The notes under the pieces are model-generated. The model was not told where the DNA came from, did not search any database, and saw only the letters and a list, made by a program, of their open reading frames with translations. 64,000 nt of DNA, taken from the NCBI RefSeq assembly GCF_947179515.1, contig NC_067477.1, positions 132,110,465-132,174,464 on the forward strand. The letters run 5' to 3'. Origin of the DNA: Apodemus sylvaticus (taxonomy: Eukaryota; Chordata; Mammalia; Rodentia; Muridae). The position numbers were made by a program, and so were the translations under genes. Positions within the stretch are counted from its first letter, which is position 1. Each line of letters begins with the position of its first letter. This document shows positions 50,864 to 61,857 of the stretch, piece by piece.

Positions 50864-53800
50864 TCTGTATACAGAAACACACAACCCAACTCCTTATGGA
50901 TGCACATAGAAATGCCCACAGCGCACAGGGAGTTCTTCGCTTAGCCCTCTGCTTCGAGTGAAGAAGGGGAGGACCTTGGGTGCCATTAAGCACAGGGTTA
51001 GCGGGTGATGGAGAAACAGGCAGAGGTTCGGACAGGAAGTTGGAGAGAGACCAGGGAGACTTAAGCAAACTGAGAGGGTAAATGTGGTCAAGGAGCGTGG
51101 GCCAGGGCCAGTGTGAAGGAACACAGACCTGCGGCCTCCTGCTTACCCATGCCTCAGTTTCCCACAGGTTTAAAGAAGGTAATGAGAGCCTGAAAGTCAC
51201 AAGGGTGCTGTGGGCATGGGTGAGCTTGTAATAGCAACTAGCACAGGCTTGACCCCAGGGTGCCAAGTAGTCAGAGCCCTGCCCTGCCCACTAAGCCAGT
51301 ACCCGGGTATCCCCTTGAGCTGGGGCAGGGTGTGGCCCAGTGAGCAATCTTTACTGTCTTGGCCTGTGAAATCTGAAGAGATGGGGACAGATGTGTCCAG
51401 GAGAGTGGAATACGGAGGGAAACCTGCTACCTAGACAGCAACGCCCAAGAAGATCTTCTTGTCTGGCCTTCTGAGTCCTGCTCACTTCCTGGCGGTCTGT
51501 CTCAGGACTTCCCCGGGGCACATGCTGGCTTTCAGAATTGCACATCCTAGAGACAAGGACAAAAGCACTTTGGGAGCTCCCAGGCTGGCTCACCTCTTAG
51601 AGAACAAGGAAAAGCAATGGTTTGGAGAATGATGGGCAGCCAAGTAGAGGCCGGAAGGAGCCAGAGCCTGCATGCTGTAGGGTTGGAGGGAGTGTGGGGT
51701 ACACTGCACCCCAGAGCTGTGTCCGCAGGCTGGACGGTGACAGCGAAGCAGGTGTGTAACAATGAGGATACTTCAGAAAGGAACAGTAGCTGAGCTGTGT
51801 GTGGCCTGGGGAGCTGAGATCAGGATAAACAGAAGTACCAAGGGGCCTTGTCTGGTCAGCCATGGGGGGGACAGTTCTGACCCCCGGGGTAGTTGTGACA
51901 AATGTAAGACAGATCCTGGAGATCCGGCGTGCTGAGTTCACTGGAGCCGCCATCACCAAGTGCAGAGACAGCCACCACCTCTGGTTAAGTTCCTAGCTCT
52001 TCTGTCCAACGTGCCTGAGACCACAAGCCACAGGCCCAACTGTGTTGACGAATGGGCCCTTCCTCCCGCCCGTGGAACTGACATTGTAAAGCTGGAAGTG
52101 AGTCATAGAGTCTTTCCTTCCTTCTCTTCCTCTCCCCTGCGCTTGCAGACACCCCTCCATCCCGTTCTCTCAGCTCTCACACACCAGTCTTTAAAACCCA
52201 TAAGCTCTATATAAGTTTATAGAGAGAGTCCAGGCTGGGGGTGCTGAGGAGCGTGGCTAGGACCCTCCCTGAGTGTGGGCTCTGTACACAGTGGGAAGCA
52301 GTCTGGGACACAGCAGATGTCTGATCCTGTGAGCTTGCTGACGTCAGTGTGGACCTGAGACATGTCTGCCTGGGAGGTTATGGCTGGGGTGGGAGCGTCT
52401 GGGGGCACCATTGGAACTGGCATCGGTATGTTTGTCACGTGCTCTACTAGTGAAGGGACTGTGTGAGCAGCAAGGGTGTATGGCTCCCAGGTGTGTCCTC
52501 GTGACCATCCGAGTAGTGAGCATGAGAAGAGGCGGTGGCCCTGTATGGTGCAGGGGACCCTTACAGTGTTTCTGTCCCTGGGAAGGGAAGGGGGTGGGGA
52601 CACAGAGCTAGGGGTCCTGTAGCTGGCCAGCCTGCCTTGGCCTTTGGTTCTGCAGGATGTGAGCGGGCTGTTCTTGGACTGAGCCCAGCATCACACCCTC
52701 TAGTCTGTTTCCCTGCAGCAAGGCCAGCTTGTCAGTTGGTGTCTGTGGTTGGTGTCTGTGTCACTTTCCCCGGAGACTGCAGCAGGTAGGGAAGCTCATA
52801 TCACATCCTGAGGTTCCTGCAAACCTTCCACCCCAACCCCGAATCAGGCTTCCCTCACCTGAGCTCAGCTGGAGAGAAGGATAGCCAGAAATGTGGGACA
52901 CAAACACCATCCAACGGGACCTTTCTCCTCCCTGCCTCGGTTTCCCCCAAGTGGAAAAGCAGGACAATGGGAAGGCTAGCAGTGAAGACGCGCACTCAAA
53001 GCATTTTGCCACATGCGCACGAGGAGAGAGTTATGCGGCCCTGTCTTTTCCTTCTATTATGCTCTAAAGTAGCTACACACAATGGCCAGAGTCACTTGGT
53101 GTCCTGCTATCATCCTGGGGTTTAAGATACACGGGAAACCCCCCCAAAGCCTACAGTGCTAAAGAATCACAGGCAGACATCTGAGGGTCCTGTCCTCCCT
53201 CCTGACTGTAGACAGATCTTAGACAGACCTTACCTGCCTGGAGTCATGGCCTACAGGGGCTGAGCCCAGCAGATGAGTTCTCTCCTTTTCCACCCCCTCT
53301 CCTAAAGAAAGAATTCCATCAAAGACTCACTGGCCAAGGGCTGCGGCTCTTTGGGTTATCTCCAGAAGGTACTGACAGGCCGCCGACCCAAGCCTGAACC
53401 TATCTAGAGATGGAAAGATGAAAAGGAATTTTTAAAGTCTCATGGCAGATCTGGGGGAGGCTAAGAGAGGCTTAAGTTCGCTGGGCCTGGCAGGGTCTGT
53501 CTGTGGCATGTGCAGCCTGTCATCCACTGGTCTGAGGAATAGCACCAGAGGCCCTCTAAGAATAAAAGCCCAGGGTAACAGGGCTCCATGATCCAGGCTC
53601 AACCTCACCCTGTCCCAGGCTCCCTCCTGGGGTGGTGGCTGGGATTGGGTCTGCGTTCTTTCTCTCGTCAATGCTGGCTTCCCTATCTGTCAGTGCTCCT
53701 CAGAAGGCCATCTTTCACCTCAGCCCCCAGGGGCCGGCAGCAGGCTGACTGGTGGAGCCATCTCCTTCGTGAACTCTGGACGGAGCCTTCTCTGGGACTC

Positions 53801-54560
53801 TCTCCTGGGATTTTGCCCATGGTACCTGGGGTCCTTGGAACAGAGCCAGTCACTCCCCAGGCTCAAGCCCCCCTGGGTGCCAACACTTCCAGAATGGTGG
53901 CAACCCAGGGTCAGGTCTGAATTCTGAATTCGTGGGTAGTCTCAGCTCAGAAGGAGCGCTCTCCCCTGGACTGCCCACCCATAAAGGGCATTTGTGCCCG
54001 GGCAGCACACTCCCACCTGGGGCTGCCGCTCACACAGTAAGGCAGTGAGAGGCAGGAGCGAGAGGAAGACAAACGTGCCTGTGTAAGCCTGGCTGAGGTG
54101 CAGAGGAAGCACGGCTGGGGCGAAGTGTTAACGGCCTCCTTCCCGCCTAGCTCGAGCCAGCCCTCCCAGACTCCTTCCTTCTCCCCAGAAATGCCTCTTC
54201 CTCCAGGCCCCAGCACGCTCCCTCCACGCCCCTGGCTACAGATCTGTCCTACGTTGACAAACCTCCCACTCAGCCCTTGGGTTTACGGCTTTGCCTAGTG
54301 CCTTCCTTTATGTGGTTGGGAACCTGTACTGCGGTCCTGGCAGAGTGGAGGATTCTGGACTGGGAATGGGGGCTGGGTCCAGCCAGCAAAACCACAAGAG
54401 GAGGGCTGGGTGGACAACATGGAGAGACACACTTGCTGGGCCAAGCTGTGTTCCGGGACAGAAACGGGAGTTCCAAGAAGGTGCTGAGCTTGAAGGGTGG
54501 AGGGGACACCGTTCCCACAGGGGACAGCAAGTAGCTAGCAGAGAAGCTGGGGACATCATG
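50864..54560. other. Long SINE-free single-copy segment
   Basis: About 3.7 kb without recognisable B1/B2/B4, the longest SINE-poor stretch in the window. Unassigned frames include 146 codons (minus, 50826-51266), 120 codons (minus, 51597-51959) and 110 codons (plus, 53588-53920). None has a recognised domain. Minus-strand donor-like strings CAG|GTAAGG (near 53233) and CAG|GTGAGG (near 52858) lack clear partners. Low SINE density can reflect selection against insertion. Confidence 0.4.
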
Positions 54561-54563
54561 GGT

Positions 54564-54782
54564 TGGTTTATTTGTTTGCTTTGAGACTGGGTCTTGCATA
54601 GTACAAGCTGGGCTGGAACTCACTATTACAGCCAGAGGTGACCTTGAACTTCTGACCCTACTGCCCCCACCTCCCAAGTGCTGGGATTATATATAGGCAT
54701 GTACCTGGTTTTGTTCTGTGCTGGGAGTCAAACCCAAGGCTTCGTACATGCTAGGCAGATACTTGATTACATGTTCAGCCCT
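54564..54782 (-). mobile_element. B4 SINE, inverted
   Basis: B1-like half (TTTGAGACTGGGTCTTGC, CCCAAGTGCTGGGATTATAT) then ID-like head (GGGAGTCAAACCCAAGGC, TACATGCTAGGCAGATAC). Confidence 0.88.
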
Positions 54783-54844
54783 TTGGTTTGTTTTGAGATG
54801 TAATATTTGTTAAATACTTACTGTCTCATGAATTCTTTATCTCA

Positions 54845-54915
54845 CGTCCACAGAAACTTGTGAGTGGAATCAATGCCATCTTACAGATGACAACACAATA
54901 CCAGGGCTCGGAGAC
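54845..54915 (-). mobile_element. Weak MIR-like fragment, inverted
   Basis: CAATGCCATCTTACAGATGAC and CCAGGGCTCGGAGACGTGAGG suggest an inverted MIR core. Confidence 0.45.
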
Positions 54916-55273
54916 GTGAGGTAGGACGTGTGTGGTGGACGAGCACGCTGTGGAGCCTGTTGGTGGCCGAGAAAGCTCTCAAGCCCAGGCAGGTGGCTGA
55001 GGAAGTGCACGGTGCTGGAGGAGAGCCATCAGGCTGCTCAGTCTTGTCAGGAGTTGTACAGTGTTCAGCTCTGGGCCTCAGACTGTTGCTTCAGTGTTCC
55101 AGGAAGGCTAATAAAGGCTCATCCTATTCCAGAACTCTCTATACCCTTTGATGCCCAGGATCCCTGGGAGACTTGAGTCTCGTAGCTATCCACATCTTCC
55201 ACACAAATGTCTACCTCACAGGGTCTCACACGTTCAATGTACACAGATGTTACTGAACAGAATAAACACTCTA
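54916..55273. other. Single-copy DNA
   Basis: Short plus-strand frames have no domain. An AATAAAGGC string lies near 55110. Confidence 0.35.
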
Positions 55274-55500
55274 GGGCAGGGGATGTGGCTCAGTCGGTGG
55301 GGTGCTTGCCTAGTATACATAAAGCCCCCGGTTTGGTCCCCAGTATCACATAAACCAGACCTGGTGGTGTATGCCTGAAATCCCAGCTCTCAGGAGATAG
55401 ACAGGATGATAAAAAGTTCAAGGTCAGCCTCATCTACATAGGGAGTTGGAGGCTTTATATGAGATACTGCCTCAAAAAATAAATAAATAAACAGAAAAAT
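55274..55500 (+). mobile_element. B4 SINE, full length
   Basis: ID head (GGGGATGTGGCTCAGTCGGTG, CGGTTTGGTCCCCAGTATC) and B1 half (TGGTGGTGTATGCCTGAAATC, AAGTTCAAGGTCAGCCTC) with an AAATAAATAAATAAA tail. Confidence 0.9.
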
Positions 55501-55779
55501 AAGTGCACCACACTCCAAATGTGTTACTGAATCGTTTGCACACAGTTCTTTCAGAATTCCAAGTCAAGCTGCTACCCAAGGCGCCAGGTCTGTCAACCAC
55601 GTTCGATATAAAAGAGCATTTTTATTTTAAGGACTCAGGAACCGCTTTGCAGACAAGATACTGAGATAACACTTGGGGCCGAGTTTCAGTGCAAAATGGG
55701 GGCACAGTAGGGACACCCAGAGCACCTGGGGCTCCTTCTGCGTCAGGACAGCATAGTCCTTCACTCCCAGGAAGCAGCC
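55501..55779. other. Single-copy DNA
   Basis: An AT-rich stretch (CGATATAAAAGAGCATTTTTATTTTAAGG) near 55602-55630 includes an AATAAA on the minus strand (AAATAAAAATGC), so a minus-strand transcript end is possible. No gene is supported. Confidence 0.3.
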
Positions 55780-55967
55780 CAGTTGTGGTGGCACATGCCT
55801 GTAATCTCACACCGAGAAGGTAGTCACGCAAGCTTGCAGCCAGGCTGGACAGCAAGAAGCAGGAGAACGGGAGGGGTGTGGATCCACTTAAGTTCAAGAG
55901 CAGGCTGTCTCTACAGAGTTCCAGGCCAGCCAGGTAGACAGCAAGGCACTACCTCGAGAAGGTAAGG
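55780..55967 (+). mobile_element. B1-like SINE with internal insertion
   Basis: Head TTGTGGTGGCACATGCCTGTA and tail GTTCCAGGCCAGCCAGGTAG flank about 80 extra bases, so this is a rearranged copy. Confidence 0.6.
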
Positions 55968-55987
55968 GAGAAGAGAGGAAATGGCGG

Positions 55988-56011
55988 TGTGTGTGTGTGT
56001 GTGTGTGTGTA
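55988..56011. repeat. (TG)n microsatellite
   Basis: About 12 TG units. Confidence 0.9.
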
Positions 56012-57154
56012 TGGGGTGGGTGTGTCTCTGTCAGGAGGGAGGCGAGGGCATGGAGCACTGGAGACTGGGAGCCTAGAGATGGCGGAGACAAACTCATCCT
56101 GTCTCCCAACAGAGCAAGGACAACTCCAGGAACCACGCAGCCCCTCGACTCTTATTTCTCAAGCTTGTTAGGAGTCTAACATGGCCAGGCCAGCATTTGC
56201 AAGTCTGCTGTGGAAGGAATCAGCTATGTGTGGAAAGACAAGAGGAACCGGGGCTTGCTCGCCCCACTGTGCGAGAGACCAAAGGTTTATGACCCCAAAG
56301 GGGAGAAAGTAAAAGAGGAAGTCTTCTGAGACACCTACTTCATGCTCGGTGCAGTCTTTTGTATTTTTAGTTTTTTATGATTTTTTTGGGGGGTGGGGGA
56401 TTTTTTTTTTTTTTAAATCCTTGACAACGTTGTAAAGGGAATATGAGGACTCCCGTTTTTTGCACCCAGGACTCAGAAAAGTGCAAGCAATTGAAAGGTG
56501 AAGGCAGCCCTTCTAACCAGTGGGCCTGAGCCTGGAGGGGGAGGGAGTGCGGGGGTGCTCGCTGGGGGCGGGGCGAGAGGAGAAGGTGTGGGCTTGGCAG
56601 GGAACATCCTCTGCCTACCTTTATTGTTCACAGAACCGAAAAAGTGATGATAGCTTTCCTTCCTGCCTTTAAGAAAACAACAGAATCAAAACAAACAGAG
56701 AAGGGGAACTCCCCTCCTCCCGTCCCTGCGAGAAAGAAAAGGAAGCTCTCCTGCCGGCGGGCGACCTGTGCTGCTTCATGCTGGGGCAGAGGCTGCTAAG
56801 CCAGCTAAGCCAGCACCCACACTTAAACCCCCAGGGCTGCCCTGGCCCCTGCATACCGAGTCTGGTCTTAGCTTACCTTCAAGAGAGGACACAGACACAC
56901 AACCCACGAGGCAGCTGAAACTCCCAGGAAAAGCTTTGAAAGGCCGGGGCCAGGAGGAAATGGAACAATACAAGTCCGAGATCTAAAACCAACAGCTCTG
57001 GAAATAACTCCCAGTTAGTTATCACTCAGGGCTCCCAGCCCCCACCTCGTTTCTCAATGCCAGAACTACCCACACTTAATGAACTCAGAAAAGTGGAGTC
57101 ACTACCCAAGGTCCTATCCTCCTGTCCTGGACTTTCCTGTGTGTCTTGATGACC
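56012..57154. other. Single-copy DNA with T/G-rich strand switch
   Basis: T-rich at 56350-56415 (TTTTTTTGGGGGGTGGGGGA, then T14). CpG-containing GGGGGCGGGGCGAGAGG lies near 56564-56580. A minus-strand donor-like AAG|GTAAGC occurs near 56877. No gene recognised. Confidence 0.35.
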
Positions 57155-57500
57155 TTACCAACAAAGTCTAAAACAGCCACAGGGCCCGTGGTAATGTAAG
57201 ATACACCTACCCCACCTTACCCAAATCTCTTCTGCTTGGCTCTTTGAGTCCCAGATAGCTTGTGGTAACTGGTTGTCTAAAGTGACTGTCAGCCAGAGTA
57301 ATTTCTGCCCCTCTGGACAGAGGTCTGAGGCCTTAAAAGGTAGCGCTGTCACCATTACTAAGCCCACAATGACAATGTTTTCACCATGCAGGTCCACTGG
57401 GTCTGCCTCTGCTTTAACAGACACTCTAAGGCCATCTGCACCCGTTGAAAGCTTTAGTTCAATTAAGGAATTTGTCTGTGGTCTGGGTTCACAGTGAGCT
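57155..57500. other. Opposed open frames, unassigned
   Basis: The minus frame (57155-57424, 89 codons) includes KLLWLTVTLDNQLPQ. The plus frame (57273-57497, 74 codons) includes SQSNFCPSGQRSEAL. Both read like plausible protein strings, but I recognise neither, and they share the same DNA. Confidence 0.2.
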
Positions 57501-57620
57501 GGTAGCTGGGAGAATAGTTATTCTCCACTGAGGCTAATTAGTCTCAGGAAACAGTAAGTGACTAGTGCATTCCACACTCAGGCCTGTACCTGCTCCCTTG
57601 GGAAATGTCAACTGTCTCCC
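57501..57620. promoter_or_regulatory. Candidate enhancer with two adjacent palindromes
   Basis: GAGAATAGTTATTCTC (57510-57525) has perfect 7-base inverted arms. CTGAGGCTAATTAGTCTCAG (57528-57547) is a 20-base palindrome with one mismatched pair, centred on the homeodomain core TAATTA. The block also holds ACTAGTGCATTCC. Dimeric factor binding is inferred. Confidence 0.4.
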
Positions 57621-58329
57621 AGGGCCTGAGAGAACGGCCGACCAGCTTGGAGTGGGATCCAAGGAGGAACTGCTCAGAGGCTGGACCGGGAGAGTGGCCG
57701 AGGTGATGTGTTGATGTCGCCTTGTTGTTCAGTTGCTGCTCCGGACCGCCAGCTGGCTCGTTCCTGTCCCAGGCCTTACACTTAATGTTCCTGGGTTGGT
57801 GTCAGCTGAATGGATGGCCACTACCTGAGCTTCCCTGGCAGTCAATGGCTAGAGGTCAGAGGTCAAGGAGGGGTTGCTCTTGAAGACCAGGCCAGAGCAG
57901 GGCTGAAGCTGGGCCTTCTGAACCCCTGCACAATCTCTTCCTTGGCATCCCCACTGCCTGAGGCCACTGTTAGCAGTTCTCATGTTATATTCAAACCTCA
58001 TCTCCCTTCCTGATCTCTTATCAAAGCACAGGCCAGCCCAAACCCTGCCCTCCCTCCAAAGTTTTTGCTGGTTCCGCATTGCTCAGTAGATAAATTCTGG
58101 TCCTGGGGATTAAGAGTTAATGGCTACTTTCTTGAATTCTGACCCCTGTCCGGCAGCTGGATGAGCACAGTATAGGAGGGCAGATGTGCTGGGACAGTTG
58201 CCTTGCATGTCACTGACTTCCTAAAGGTCCAGTTCCAGTCTCTATAGGCACTGGTCTTTCTTCTGTCTTTCCTGAGGATTGTGACTCTAGGGCCTTTCAT
58301 ATACTGAGCAAGCCATGCTGGAAGTTATA
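57621..58329. other. Single-copy DNA
   Basis: No repeat or gene recognised. Confidence 0.35.
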
Positions 58330-58530
58330 TGTGCGCTGTGTAGCTCCGACCTGGAACTGCTATGGACCAAGCTGGCCTCACACACTCACAGACATCCATC
58401 TGTCTCTGCCTCCAGTGCTGGATTAGAGGTGTACACCACCTACCAAGTCTGGCTTCAGGGCCTCAGACAGGGTCTAAGTTTCCCAGGCAGGCCTTGAATC
58501 CTCCTGCCTTAGCCTCCCAGATAGCCCAAG
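58330..58530 (-). mobile_element. Inverted B1-like SINE plus second fragment
   Basis: GTGTAGCTCCGACCTGGAAC, GACCAAGCTGGCCTCACAC and CCAGTGCTGGATTAGAGGTG form an inverted B1. A second partial one (CAGGCAGGCCTTGAATCC, CCTGCCTTAGCCTCCCAG) follows at 58480-58525. Confidence 0.7.
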
Positions 58531-58612
58531 CTAGCTAAGACCCAGCCCTCTCTACCACCTCTAGAAAACCTCCTGACTCTCAGGCCCCTCAGTACCCTCC
58601 CTGCACACAGAG

Positions 58613-58653
58613 CAGATAAGGCTCTGTCAGGTCTATTGTAGAGCCCTTATCTG
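58613..58653. promoter_or_regulatory. Inverted GATA-site pair
   Basis: CAGATAAGGCTCT (58613-58625) and AGAGCCCTTATCTG (58640-58653) are inverted copies that differ by one base insertion. Each contains an AGATAAG GATA site. The 14-base spacer would allow a hairpin or paired GATA-factor binding. Confidence 0.45.
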
Positions 58654-59036
58654 TTCTCACAGCTGGCTCTCCAGATCCCGGGCCTCCCAACCACCCCATC
58701 TCTGAAGTCTGACTCAGTGGCACCCCAGGAAGCTTTGCATGAATGAATCAATTTGCTCTGTAACGGCCAGTTAATTCCCTCTGCCCTGCTGTGGCCAAGA
58801 GCACATTCCCTCCTGGGTAACTGGGAAGAAATGGCTGATCTATGGGGGAGGGGGGGGTGCAGGGCAGGGGACCACTGGGGTGGTTTGTGGCACCTGCCAT
58901 GGTCTAAAAAGATTCTCCTGGAGTATCCACATCGACTCATGAGGAGCTGCTGAGCTAGGCATTCGTACTATCTCCTCATCTGGCTCTGAGGGAGACCCTG
59001 GGACTACATGGAAATGCATGGGGCCTTGACAATGGA
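58654..59036. other. Single-copy DNA, conserved-looking
   Basis: GCATGAATGAATCAATTTGC and GGCCAGTTAATTCCC near 58738-58780 are AT-rich and have an enhancer-like texture. No gene. Confidence 0.35.
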
Positions 59037-59205
59037 AATAATAATTATTATAATTATTATTTAGTACATAAAAATATTTATATTATTATTATTGTTGTTG
59101 TTTGAGACATGGATTTGAACTTGCTTTGTAAACTAGCCTGGCTTCAAATTCACACCTGCCTCTGCCTCCCCAAATGCTAGGATTAAAAGTGCACCCCAGA
59201 CAGCT
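59037..59205 (-). mobile_element. AT-rich tract and diverged inverted B1
   Basis: ATTATT units (59039-59092) lead into GTTTGAGACATGGATTTG and CTCTGCCTCCCCAAATGC of an old B1. Confidence 0.7.
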
Positions 59206-59235
59206 ACCCAGCTTGGAAATCTTCTAAGAAGTCTG

Positions 59236-59325
59236 TGTGGGGGTGTATTTCACAGGTAAGGTGCTTGCCTGGCTTGCATAAGATGCTACATTCCATCCCA
59301 GCACCAAATAAGTAGTAAGTCAGGA
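59236..59325 (+). mobile_element. ID-like SINE fragment
   Basis: TGTGTGGGGGTGTATTTCACAGG, GGTGCTTGCCTGGCTTGC and ATTCCATCCCAGCACC match an ID head. Confidence 0.65.
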
Positions 59326-59340
59326 AAGAAACACTTGAAT

Positions 59341-59488
59341 AGCCGGGCAATGGTGGCATATGCCCTTAATCCCAGCACGTGGGAGGCAGAGGCAGGCGGA
59401 TTTCTGAGTTCGAGGCCAGCCCGGTCTACAGAGTGAGTTCCAGGACAGCCAGGGCTACACAGAGAAACCCTGCCTCGAAAAAAAAACA

Positions 59489-59541
<53 letters not shown>

Positions 59542-59545
59542 AGAA
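59341..59545 (+). mobile_element. Young B1 SINE with (GAAA)n tail
   Basis: Near-consensus B1 (AGCCGGGCAATGGTGGCAT to AACCCTGCCTCG), followed by about 13 GAAA units that expanded from its tail. Confidence 0.94.
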
Positions 59546-59980
59546 AAAAAAGAAATACATGAATAAATAAATACAAACAGGAAGTCTGTTCCCCATTAGG
59601 GACCCGTGCCAGTGACCCTTCCACAGAACCCACCCCTCTCTCTGTGATCTCCAGCTGTTACCCACTGCCCCACTCTACTAAAGGGGCTCTAAGCACCACC
59701 CAGCAGGGCCTGGGACTGAGTCCCGGGATGAATCCTGGCTGGCCACCCACCTCCAACTTCAGCGCTGGCACAGGCCGCTGGGTTTCAGGTTTCAGTGTTT
59801 CCCTGGCTAAGGCTCTTTCTATTCTTCAAATACTTTCCCTCTCACAGCCAAATAGCAGAAAAAGGAAATTAGTTGAACCTCCTAAAGACCAAGGGTTGGG
59901 GGGTGGGCAGAACAAGTGGGGAGACAGGCCGGGCTAGCTTGGGAAAAGCTGCAGGCCAGGTTGCTGGGTACCACTGGCCC
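59546..59980. other. Single-copy DNA
   Basis: A plus frame at 59644-59937 has no domain. Confidence 0.35.
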
Positions 59981-60200
59981 CCCCTTCCCAGGCTGACTCA
60001 CCCCCTTCTCCTTCCAGGGCTGACTCATTGTTTCCCTACAAACAGCAGGCCTGCCAGGCCCCGTGCTTTCTTAATGAGCAGCCCCAGAGCCTGCTGGATG
60101 CCATCCTGGCCTCCCAACAGCTGGGCCAGGCCCAGAGCAACTGAGTTATCTCTGCCTGCACCCCACTTCGTAAGGGACAGCCGCTTGTTCCCACAAGGGA
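59981..60200. promoter_or_regulatory. Candidate regulatory block with two AP-1/MARE-type sites
   Basis: GCTGACTCA occurs twice in direct orientation, with TGACTCA cores at 59994-60000 and 60021-60027. CCTACAAACAGC and CTTTCTTAATGAGCAG follow. Frames are open on both strands, but no domain is recognised. Confidence 0.35.
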
Positions 60201-60413
60201 CCAAGCCCCGCACAAGCTTGAGAAGAGGGGCGTGGGCATGGTAGCTTCCTGGGAGCAGACATCTAAGCTCTGGCTTCTCAAAGATCAGGGGTGGAGGTGG
60301 GGGGCGAGGTGACCAAGCAAGTCCTGGGCTCCCTACCACGTCTGTAAAACATTGGCTTAATAATCCCGCGTCTCAGAGGTGTTTGGTGAACCAGTGACTT
60401 CACCTTTATCCCT

Positions 60414-60470
60414 GTGCATGTGAATGTGCATGTGAGTGTGCATGTGAGTGTGCATGTGAGCATGTGTGTT
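60414..60470. repeat. 12-bp minisatellite
   Basis: Four imperfect copies of TGCATGTGAGTG. Confidence 0.88.
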
Positions 60471-60526
60471 CAGATTAGGCCTTGTGCTCTGCACCCTGGG
60501 CTTTCGTCCGGGCGCTAAGGGTAACT

Positions 60527-60640
60527 AATTTTTTTTTTTTTGAGACCAAGTCTCATGCAGCCCGTGGAGCCTTGACGTCCCAATCCTCCTAGTCCACGTC
60601 CCAGAGTGCTGGGATTATAGAATGACATCGCCGCCCCCAA
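60527..60640 (-). mobile_element. Diverged inverted B1
   Basis: T run, GAGACCAAGTCTCATGCAG and CAGAGTGCTGGGATTATAG. Confidence 0.75.
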
Positions 60641-61479
60641 TTTTAATGCCACTCATTTTTTAAAAAGCTATATGTAAGTGTGTTGCAGGCGGGGTAAATA
60701 AAAAGGTGTGTGGGGAGCTAGTGTTAAATAAAACACACCCAGAACCCCAGGCCAGGATCAGAGGGGATATTCTGCTGTGGGGGTGGGGTGAGGGGCTCCC
60801 CCAGGTCCCAGCAGGCCCAGCTTCATCCTGCAGCACCCCTCAGCGAGAGCATTGACGGTTCCCAGCAGGATGTGCCCGAGCCCCTAAGCCCCTTTTCTCA
60901 TGGAAGCCAAGCTGGGGGATCCTCTGGGGAGCCAGGCGCCGGCTCCAGCTGACAACCTGCCCACCTGGGCCACTGCTGGAGAGGCTTAGGCTCGCCATCC
61001 AGAGCTTTGCAATTTCAAAACGGTGGGGCCACGGGTGGGGGTGGGGGGGTTCAGCCCCCACCCCACCCTAACAGTGAGTCCAGGCTCTCACTCTGTTATC
61101 ATCTGAATTGGTGACCAAATTTGCTGGAGAGTCACCTCAACAGAGCTTTGCAGGCCTAGCATGGCCAAGGCCGCTAGTCCAACTCCCTAGGATCATCAAA
61201 AAAGGAAGGGGAAAAAAAAGGGTGGAATTCCTATCTGATCTCTCCGGCTGGAGCTGTAGATCTGAATTGGGTTGGACGGTTTGGCGAGTTAGCGCCCATC
61301 TCGGACCCCCACTTCCATGTCTGTATTAAGAGAAGAATCCTCGCTATGAGCGAGTGTTAGGAGGAGGAAGGCACCTGAGACACAGCAGAGCGGCTAGCCC
61401 AGTGTGGAAACAGCTTCTATAGCTTCAGCAGGCTTCTCTCCTCCCCTACACCCTAGCCCTGTAGCTCTGGGCCCTGCCA

Positions 61480-61480
<1 letters not shown>
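60641..61480. other. Single-copy GC-rich DNA
   Basis: A GGGGTGGGGG stretch lies at 61036-61049. No gene recognised. Confidence 0.35.
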
Positions 61481-61560
<80 letters not shown>

Positions 61561-61615
61561 GCACACACACACACAAACACACACAAGCACGCACGCACAT
61601 GCACACACACACAAG

Positions 61616-61662
<47 letters not shown>

Positions 61663-61673
61663 GCACGCACACA
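61481..61673. repeat. (CT)n, (CA)n and (CG)n compound microsatellite
   Basis: CTCT (61482-61510), then CA units with GCACG interruptions, then a pure CGCGCGCGCGCGCGC run near 61648-61663. Alternating CA/CG is favourable for Z-DNA. Frames here are artefacts. Confidence 0.95.
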
Positions 61674-61857
61674 GGTCACACCTTGGGCGTTTGTGTCCCC
61701 TCCTCTTAGCCTGACTCCATTCACAGTGGCTCCGTGCCCCTTCCCACCTGCTTTGTCCTTTTGACTGAGTCTTGGGCCCGAGAGGCCTGGCTTCTCAGCC
61801 TTTCTGTACGGCTCGCTACATGGGGCCCATACTACAGAAGCTAACAATGCTCAATCG
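61674..61857. other. Single-copy DNA
   Basis: Short unassigned sequence between repeats. Confidence 0.3.
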
